A model generated the notes under the pieces. That model was not told where the DNA came from and searched no databases. It saw only the letters and a list, made by a program, of their open reading frames with translations. Both the position numbers and the translations under genes were made by a program. From assembly GCA_021827225.1 (NCBI GenBank), contig JAKAXG010000118.1, positions 1-9,415 on the forward strand: DNA of 9,415 nt, written 5' to 3'. Origin of the DNA: Actinomycetes bacterium (lineage in GTDB: Bacteria > Actinomycetota > Acidimicrobiia > Acidimicrobiales > Palsa-688). This document shows, in pieces, positions 1 to 3,805 of the stretch. Within the stretch, counting starts at the first letter, position 1; every line of letters starts with the position of its first letter.

Positions 1-9
1 TTCCGATCT
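1..9. other. Probable Illumina adapter remnant at contig end
   Basis: The first nine bases, TTCCGATCT, are identical to the 3' end of the standard Illumina TruSeq adapter. An exact nine-base match beginning at base 1 is unlikely by chance, so this is most likely untrimmed adapter at the end of an assembled contig rather than genomic sequence. Genomic sequence would then start at about base 10. Confidence 0.6.
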
Positions 10-41
10 GCCGAAACACGCGGCCGCAAGGCGAGACGAGG

Positions 42-57
42 CGGCCGGCGCCGGCCG
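42..57 (-). terminator. GC-rich hairpin just after the CsoR-like gene
   Basis: CGGCCGGCGCCGGCCG is a perfect 16-bp palindrome directly abutting the stop codon of the CsoR-like gene. As RNA it can fold into a 6-bp stem with a GCGC loop. No U-tract follows, so it is not a canonical intrinsic terminator, though U-less hairpins at gene ends are common in high-GC actinobacteria. It could also be chance in such GC-rich DNA. Confidence 0.35.
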
Positions 58-327
58 TCACGCCAGGCTGAGGAACAACTTCTCCAGCGCCGGCACCGGG
101 TCCGGCCCGCCGTCGGCCTCCTCGGGGTGCTGGATGCAGTAGGCCAGACCCCCGGCTACCAGCTTGAACCCGGCCCGGTCCAGCGCCTTCGACACGGCGG
201 CGAGCTGGGTGAGCACGTCCCGGCAGTCGCGGCCGTCGGCCAGCATCCTCTCCACACCCTCGACCTGACCGGCGATGCGGCGCAGGCGCTTGCGCACGTC
301 GTCGACCACTTCCGCGGGTAGATCCAC
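58..327 (-). CDS. CsoR/CstR-family (DUF156) transcriptional repressor lacking the metal-ligand His
   Basis: This is a small all-helical repressor of the CsoR/RcnR/FrmR/CstR family (89 aa). The family signature is clear: the RLRRIAGQVEGVERML segment in helix 1, then C35-RDVLTQLAAV, then LAYC64. The 29-residue Cys-Cys spacing equals that of M. tuberculosis CsoR (C36/C65). The Cu(I)-binding His four residues before the second Cys is Gly here (residue 60), so the classical Cys-His-Cys copper site is missing. A cysteine-only pair is typical of the persulfide sensor CstR, so sulfane sulfur or another thiol-reactive signal is a plausible input; this is inference. The start chosen is GTG at 327, because GAGGAGG lies six bases upstream; an in-frame TTG at 366 would add 13 residues but would run over the ribosome binding site. 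The gene diverges from the AhpD-thioredoxin-desulfurase operon and probably represses itself through the adjacent dyad. Confidence 0.92.
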   Translation of the reverse strand: MDLPAEVVDDVRKRLRRIAGQVEGVERMLADGRDCRDVLTQLAAVSKALDRAGFKLVAGGLAYCIQHPEEADGGPDPVPALEKLFLSLA

Positions 328-333
328 AGCGGT

Positions 334-340
334 CCTCCTC
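334..340 (-). promoter_or_regulatory. Strong ribosome binding site fixing the CsoR-like start
   Basis: On the minus strand this reads GAGGAGG, an almost ideal Shine-Dalgarno sequence, six bases before GTG at 327. It favours that start over the upstream in-frame TTG at 366. Confidence 0.75.
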
Positions 341-371
341 GTCCGGGCCGCCAGATCGGCCCCCAACCAGG

Positions 372-387
372 TTACCCGGGGGGGTTA
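372..387. promoter_or_regulatory. CsoR-type operator candidate in divergent promoter
   Basis: TTACCCGGGGGGGTTA has arms TTACCC and GGGTTA around a GGGG core (five of six arm positions pair). A/T-ended arms around a G/C tract are the general form of CsoR/CstR operators. It lies between the CsoR-like gene and the divergent AhpD-like gene, where autoregulation would be expected, and resembles the cleaner dyad at 6064-6077. Calling it the binding site of the encoded repressor is inference. Confidence 0.5.
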
Positions 388-392
388 GGGGA

Positions 393-409
393 TTCGGGAC
401 CTTAGTCCC
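393..409 (+). promoter_or_regulatory. DosR/DevR-like box upstream of AhpD-like operon
   Basis: TTCGGGACCTTAGTCCC matches the left 17 positions of the mycobacterial DosR consensus (TTSGGGACTWWAGTCCCSAA) with one mismatch, including both perfect GGGAC/GTCCC arms with a 4-bp spacer. The last three consensus positions do not match. Its centre is about 43 bases upstream of the GTG at 446, the usual proximal position for a DosR box if transcription starts at that GTG. A second dyad of opposite arrangement, GTCCC-GGTT-GGGAC, follows at 411-424. No DosR or DosS gene is in the window. Confidence 0.55.
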
Positions 410-433
410 TGTCCCGGTTGGGACGCCGAGGGG

Positions 434-439
434 CAGATT
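434..439 (+). promoter_or_regulatory. Possible -10 element of a leaderless promoter
   Basis: CAGATT keeps the most conserved -10 positions (A2 and T6) and ends six bases before GTG 446, so transcription could begin at the start codon itself. No good Shine-Dalgarno lies at normal distance from this GTG (the nearest purine run, GAGGGG, is about 12 bases away), which fits a leaderless transcript. The hexamer alone is weak evidence. Confidence 0.35.
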
Positions 440-445
440 GGCGGC

Positions 446-805
446 GTGAGCGAATATCGCGAAGTGATCCGCCAGCTGTCCGAGCCGACCAAGGCCCTGC
501 GGGCGGCCGCCCCGGAGGCCTGGGCCGGCTTCGCCGCCCTCAACAAGGCGGCGGTGGCCGAAGGGGTGGTGCCGGCCCGCATCAAGGAACTGGTGGCCGT
601 GGCCATCGCGGTGATCAAGGAGTGTGACGGCTGCATCGCCTACCACGCCCGGGGCGCCGCCCGGCAGGGGGCCACCGAGGAGGAGCTGGCCGAGATACTG
701 AGCGTGGCCCTGCTCATGGACGGCGGTCCGGCCACCGTCTACGGCCCGCGGGCGTGGGAGGCGTTCCACGAGTTCGTCCCGGCGGCCCCCGCCGCCGGCG
801 GGTAG
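446..805 (+). CDS. AhpD-like / carboxymuconolactone decarboxylase-family protein
   Basis: This 119-aa protein has the AhpD-family signature E48-x11-C60-DG-C63-x3-H67. In AhpD these residues form the Glu/Cys/His proton-relay site that reduces disulfides and supports peroxide reduction; the wider CMD family includes decarboxylases, but the CxxC-x3-H form points to redox activity. The helical core (KELVAVAIAVIKECDGCIAYH, then an ATEEELAEILSVALLMDGGPA-like segment) is typical, the length is normal for a single CMD domain, and there is no signal peptide, so it should be cytosolic. It is the first gene of an operon; thioredoxin follows after 10 bases, a plausible electron donor or partner. The GTG at 446 starts at the alignable N-terminus and fits a leaderless promoter under the DosR-like box. 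The physiological substrate is unknown. Confidence 0.88.
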   Translation: MSEYREVIRQLSEPTKALRAAAPEAWAGFAALNKAAVAEGVVPARIKELVAVAIAVIKECDGCIAYHARGAARQGATEEELAEILSVALLMDGGPATVYGPRAWEAFHEFVPAAPAAGG

Positions 806-815
806 GAGAGCAGCC

Positions 816-1280
816 ATGGCCCGAACCGATCCAGCCTCGACCGCCGCGGTGGTCGCCTGCCCCAAGTGCGGGCGCCGCAACCGGGTGCCGGCGGTGGCCT
901 CCGGCCACCCGACCTGCGCCGCCTGCCACGCCCCCCTCCCGTGGATGGTGGAGGCCGGGGACAACGACTTCGCCGCCGTGGTAGGCGGGGCCACGCCGGT
1001 GCTGGTCGACCTGTGGGCGCCGTGGTGCGGCCCCTGCCGCATGGTCTCCCCGGCGGTCGAGCAGGTGGGTACCCGCCTAGCCGGCCGGGTGAAGGTCGTG
1101 AAGGTCAACGTCGACCAGTCCCCGGCGGTGTCGGCCCGCTACGGGGTGCAGGCCATACCCACCCTGCTGCTGCTGCAGGGCGGCGAGGAGCGCAGCCGCC
1201 AGGTCGGCGCCGTTCCCGTCCACACGCTCCAGGCGTGGGTGGAGCAGACGCTGGACGCCCTCACCGGGCCGGAACGGTGA
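816..1280 (+). CDS. trxC: Thioredoxin with N-terminal zinc ribbon (Trx2/TrxC type)
   Basis: This 154-aa protein has two parts. Residues 15-37 carry two CxxC pairs (C15/C18 and C34/C37), a zinc ribbon as in E. coli thioredoxin 2, whose zinc site is redox-responsive. Residues about 48-150 form a thioredoxin domain with active site W70-C71-G-P-C74 and the cis-proline P115 (AIPT). It should act as a cytosolic dithiol-disulfide reductase. AGGAG overlapping the stop codon of the AhpD-like gene lies about seven bases before ATG 816. Its stop overlaps the next start as GTGA, so thioredoxin and the desulfurase-like enzyme are translationally coupled. In this context it could recycle AhpD-like or desulfurase cysteines, or reduce persulfides; that is inference. 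The family is certain; the trxC symbol reflects architecture rather than proven orthology. Confidence 0.94.
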   Translation: MARTDPASTAAVVACPKCGRRNRVPAVASGHPTCAACHAPLPWMVEAGDNDFAAVVGGATPVLVDLWAPWCGPCRMVSPAVEQVGTRLAGRVKVVKVNVDQSPAVSARYGVQAIPTLLLLQGGEERSRQVGAVPVHTLQAWVEQTLDALTGPER

Positions 1281-2761
1281 GCGCCGGGGTCGGGGGAGCC
1301 GGGCCGGCCGTCACCCTGGTGGGCGACGACGAGCAGGTCCCCTGTGTGGACGGCGTGGACCGCCGTTACGTCAACCTGGACGCGGCGGCCTCCACCGGGG
1401 CCCTGCCGGCGGTGGCCAGGCGGGTGCAGGAGTTCCTTCCCTGGTACTCGAGCGTCCACCGGGGGGCGGGCTACAAGTCCCAGCGGGCCACCGCCGCCTA
1501 CGAGGCGGCCCGGGCCGCCGCCCTGTCCTTCGCCGGCCGGGGGCCGACCGGCGCGCCGACCGGCGCCAGGAGCGGGGCGAAGAGCGCGGCGAGGAGCGGG
1601 GCCGGGAGCGGGGCCGGGAGCGGAGCCCGGAGCGGCGGCGACGACGTGGCCATCATCTGCCGCAACACCACCGAGGCGATCAACCACCTGGCCTACCGGT
1701 TGCGGCTGGAGCCGACGGACGTGGTCGTCACCACCGTGGTGGAGCACCACGCCAACCTCCTCCCCTGGGCCCGGCTGTGCCGGCGCCGGTTCGTCGAGAC
1801 CGGGACCGACGGCACCTTCGAGGTCGGCGACGTGGTGGCGGCCCTGGACAACGGGGACCGCCCCCGGCTCCTCGCCGTCACCGGCGCGTCGAACGTCACC
1901 GGCTGGATGCCGCCCGTCGACGAGCTGATCGCCGCCGCCCACGAGCGGGGCGTGCCGGTGTTGGTGGACGGGGCCCAGCTGGCGGCCCACCGGCCGCTGC
2001 CGCCGGAGGCGGACTTCGTGGCCTGGAGCGGTCACAAGATGTACGCCCCCTTCGGCGCCGGCGTGCTCATCGGCCCCCGGGCCAGCTTCAGCGAGGGGGA
2101 CCCGTTCCTGGCCGGCGGCGGGGCCGTGGACCTGGTCGACCTCGACGAGGTGGCGTGGTCGGCGCCGCCGGAGAGGGAGGAGGCCGGCTCGCCCAACGTC
2201 ATCGGGGCGGTCGCCCTGCATGCCGCCATCGACGAGCTGGGCCGCCTGGGGTGGGATGCCATCACCGCCCACGACCGCCGGCTGGCCGCCCAGCTGCGCT
2301 CCGGCCTGGCCGGCATCGAGGGGGTCCGGCTGCTCGGGCCGGCTCCCGGATCGGAAACCCTGCCGCTCGCCACCTTCACCGTGGAGGGGGTGCCCCACCC
2401 GCTGGTGGCCGCCCGGTTGAGCGCCGAGTACGCCGTCGCCGTCCGCCACGGCTGCTTCTGCGCCCACCCCTACCTGCTGCGCCTGCTCGGCCTGGACGAG
2501 GCCCTCATCCGCGACTACCGCCGTTCGGTGAGAGCCGGCGACCGCAGCTCCATGCCCGGGGCGGTGCGGGCCAGCTGCGGCATCAGCACGACGGTCGAGG
2601 ACATCGACCGTCTCCTGTCGGCGGTGGCGGACATCGCCGCCGGCAAGCCGGCGCCGGTCGACTACGTGCAGGACACGGCGACCGGCGACTTCTTCCCGTG
2701 CCGGACCCCGCCGGGGTGGGAGGCGCCCACCCCGGCCGGGTCTCCTTGCGCGCAGGGCTGA
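1277..2761 (+). CDS. Class V aminotransferase, SufS/NifS-like cysteine desulfurase family
   Basis: This PLP enzyme of 494 aa is longer than typical SufS proteins (about 400-410). Visible landmarks are YVNLDAAA near residue 31, the cofactor-contacting segment RNTTEAIN (129-136), VEHHAN (155-160), DGAQ (231-234), and the Schiff-base lysine K254 in SGHKMYAPFG. RHGCFCAHP (390-398) follows; C395 aligns with the catalytic Cys of SufS and C393 is extra. RASCGISTTVEDID then matches the family C-terminal motif. The expected reaction is removal of sulfur from cysteine to give alanine and an enzyme persulfide, although relatives include selenocysteine lyases and other lyases. Two oddities are a Gly/Ala/Arg/Ser repeat insertion at residues 90-119 and a C-terminal tail of about 35 residues with two more cysteines. 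The start is GTG 1277, overlapping the thioredoxin stop as GTGA. The frame is open further upstream, but that stretch has no family similarity. No scaffold (IscU/SufU) gene is nearby. Confidence 0.88.
   Translation: MSAGVGGAGPAVTLVGDDEQVPCVDGVDRRYVNLDAAASTGALPAVARRVQEFLPWYSSVHRGAGYKSQRATAAYEAARAAALSFAGRGPTGAPTGARSGAKSAARSGAGSGAGSGARSGGDDVAIICRNTTEAINHLAYRLRLEPTDVVVTTVVEHHANLLPWARLCRRRFVETGTDGTFEVGDVVAALDNGDRPRLLAVTGASNVTGWMPPVDELIAAAHERGVPVLVDGAQLAAHRPLPPEADFVAWSGHKMYAPFGAGVLIGPRASFSEGDPFLAGGGAVDLVDLDEVAWSAPPEREEAGSPNVIGAVALHAAIDELGRLGWDAITAHDRRLAAQLRSGLAGIEGVRLLGPAPGSETLPLATFTVEGVPHPLVAARLSAEYAVAVRHGCFCAHPYLLRLLGLDEALIRDYRRSVRAGDRSSMPGAVRASCGISTTVEDIDRLLSAVADIAAGKPAPVDYVQDTATGDFFPCRTPPGWEAPTPAGSPCAQG
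1544..1633 (+). repeat. 12-bp tandem repeats coding a PTGA/GARS insertion
   Basis: In-frame 12-bp units encode two PTGA tetrapeptides (1544-1567) that overlap six units from 1562 to 1633 reading GARS, GAKS, AARS, GAGS, GAGS, GARS. Two units are identical in DNA (GGGGCCGGGAGC). The array sits in a surface loop position between the first helix and the RNTTEA motif of the desulfurase-like enzyme, where relatives normally have a short turn. It looks like slippage-driven expansion that has kept the reading frame. Confidence 0.85.
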
Positions 2762-2786
2762 AGGGGAAGTGGCCCCTGCGCTTGGT

Positions 2787-2807
2787 AGCCGGGGTCAGCT
2801 CCCGGCT
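2787..2807. terminator. Hairpin between convergent operons
   Basis: AGCCGGG (2787-2793) and CCCGGCT (2801-2807) form a perfect 7-bp stem with a 7-base loop. It lies just past the desulfurase-like gene and spans the DUF302 stop codon, so it could serve both converging transcripts. No U-tract is present. A weaker AGGGG/CCCCT stem is at 2762-2777. Confidence 0.35.
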
Positions 2808-3184
2808 TCGGCCACCGCCTTCTCCACCCGGGGGGCGACCTCGGCGATCAGCTCGGCCATGGCCGGGTCGGTGAAGAACTGCTTCATCACCGCCGGGTCC
2901 ATGGCCTCGATGATCGTGTCGCCGCCGGAGCGGCGGACCACCACGTTGCAGGGGAGGAAAACGCCCACCCCCGGGTCGGCGGCCAGCGCCTTGCTGGCGA
3001 AGCCGGGATTGCAGGCGCCGAGGATCACGTACGGCTCGGTCTCCGCCCCGATCTTCTCCCGCAGGGTGGCCTGGATGTCGATCTCGGTGAGCACCCCGAA
3101 CCCCTGCTCCTTGAAGGTCTCCTTGACCCGGGCCACGGCCTGTTCGAAGCCGAGGTCGGTCTTGGTGGTGTAGCTGTAGCTCAC
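2795..3184 (-). CDS. DUF302-domain protein
   Basis: This 129-aa protein is almost entirely one DUF302 domain. The hallmark segments are YVILGACNPGFASKAL (residues 52-67) and VFLPCNVVV (75-83), with the conserved cysteines C58 and C79, each followed by Asn. The N-terminus has the usual GFEQAVARVKETFKEQGFGVLTEID pattern (from residue 12). The biochemical function of the family is unproven; members are found near CsoR-type regulators and sulfur or copper genes, and the Cys-Asn pairs suggest thiol or metal chemistry. There is no signal peptide. The start is GTG 3184, preceded by GGGAGAG and overlapping the methyltransferase stop as GTGA, so it is the coupled last gene of the MMPL operon. Longer in-frame starts upstream lie inside the methyltransferase gene and are unlikely. 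Confidence 0.88.
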   Translation of the reverse strand: MSYSYTTKTDLGFEQAVARVKETFKEQGFGVLTEIDIQATLREKIGAETEPYVILGACNPGFASKALAADPGVGVFLPCNVVVRRSGGDTIIEAMDPAVMKQFFTDPAMAELIAEVAPRVEKAVAEAGS

Positions 3185-3792
3185 GGGACTCTCCCTTTTT
3201 CCTGAGTGGCTGTTACCAGAGTGTCGAGGGCGGTGCCCTTGGGGGTGGGCCGTTCGACGGTTTCCGCGCTGGTGACGCTGAGCCCGGCGGCGGCCAGGGC
3301 GGCCCCGACGGTTTCGGGGCGGTAGAGCACCGCCGGGTCCTGGGGGCCTCCCACCCCGCCGTCCAGGTTGGTCACGTCGTGGCCGACCACGACCAGCTTC
3401 CCGCCCGGCGCCAGAGCCGCCGAGGCGCTGGCCAGCACCGGGTTCAGCTCGCCGGCCGGGATCTGCAGGTAGGCGATGACCACCAGGTCGTAGCCGCCGG
3501 GGGGCGGGGCCCAGTGGCGCACGTCGGCGTGCACCCACTCGACCCGGTCCCCGACGCCGGCCCGGTCGGCCAGCTTTCGGCCTTTTTCCAGTCCTACTTC
3601 GGAAAAATCGACGGCCGTCACCTGCCAGCCCCGGCTCGCCAGCCAGACCGAGTTGCGGCCCTCGCCGGCGGCCAGGTCCAGCGCCCGACCGGGGGTCAAC
3701 GCCGCGGTCTCCGCCTCGACGAAGCGGTTGGCCTCCGCCGACCAGATCAGCTCGTCGGTGCGGTACCGCTCGTCCCAGTCCGTTGCATCCAT
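3181..3792 (-). CDS. TehB-like class I SAM-dependent methyltransferase
   Basis: This protein of about 203 aa has a class I SAM methyltransferase fold. It shows the N-terminal WDERYRT...IW segment common in TehB- and thiopurine-methyltransferase-like proteins, motif I ALDLAAGEGRNSVWLA (about residues 37-52), an acidic strand-2 end in VTAVDFS, the HADVRHW segment (motif II region), YDLVVIAYL (motif III region) and LAPGGKLVVVGHD. TehB relatives methylate tellurite, selenite or thiols; the substrate here cannot be read from sequence. Two adjacent ATGs exist (3795 and 3792); the second is preferred because GGAGGT is then five bases away. The gene begins 13 bases after the MMPL stop and its own stop overlaps the DUF302 start (GTGA), so the three genes form one transcript. 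A role in detoxifying an electrophile, metalloid or thiol fits the neighbours but is inference. Confidence 0.88.
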   Translation of the reverse strand: MDATDWDERYRTDELIWSAEANRFVEAETAALTPGRALDLAAGEGRNSVWLASRGWQVTAVDFSEVGLEKGRKLADRAGVGDRVEWVHADVRHWAPPPGGYDLVVIAYLQIPAGELNPVLASASAALAPGGKLVVVGHDVTNLDGGVGGPQDPAVLYRPETVGAALAAAGLSVTSAETVERPTPKGTALDTLVTATQEKGRVP

Positions 3793-3805
3793 CATCGACC
3801 TCCGA

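Noticed and set aside
23..30. NotI-like GCGGCCGC near the window start as a cloning scar
   Set aside because: Such octamers are frequent by chance in DNA of this GC content, and no other vector sequence is visible.
866..1276. Open frame continuing upstream of the desulfurase-like gene, overlapping thioredoxin, as a possible fusion
   Set aside because: The upstream translation is Arg/Pro/Gly-rich shadow coding with no family similarity, while the thioredoxin frame there is clearly real. The GTGA junction gives a natural start at 1277.
1139..2467. Long open frame on the minus strand opposite the desulfurase-like gene
   Set aside because: It is low-complexity Gly/Arg/Pro/His composition without recognisable domains, the usual antisense shadow of a high-GC gene.
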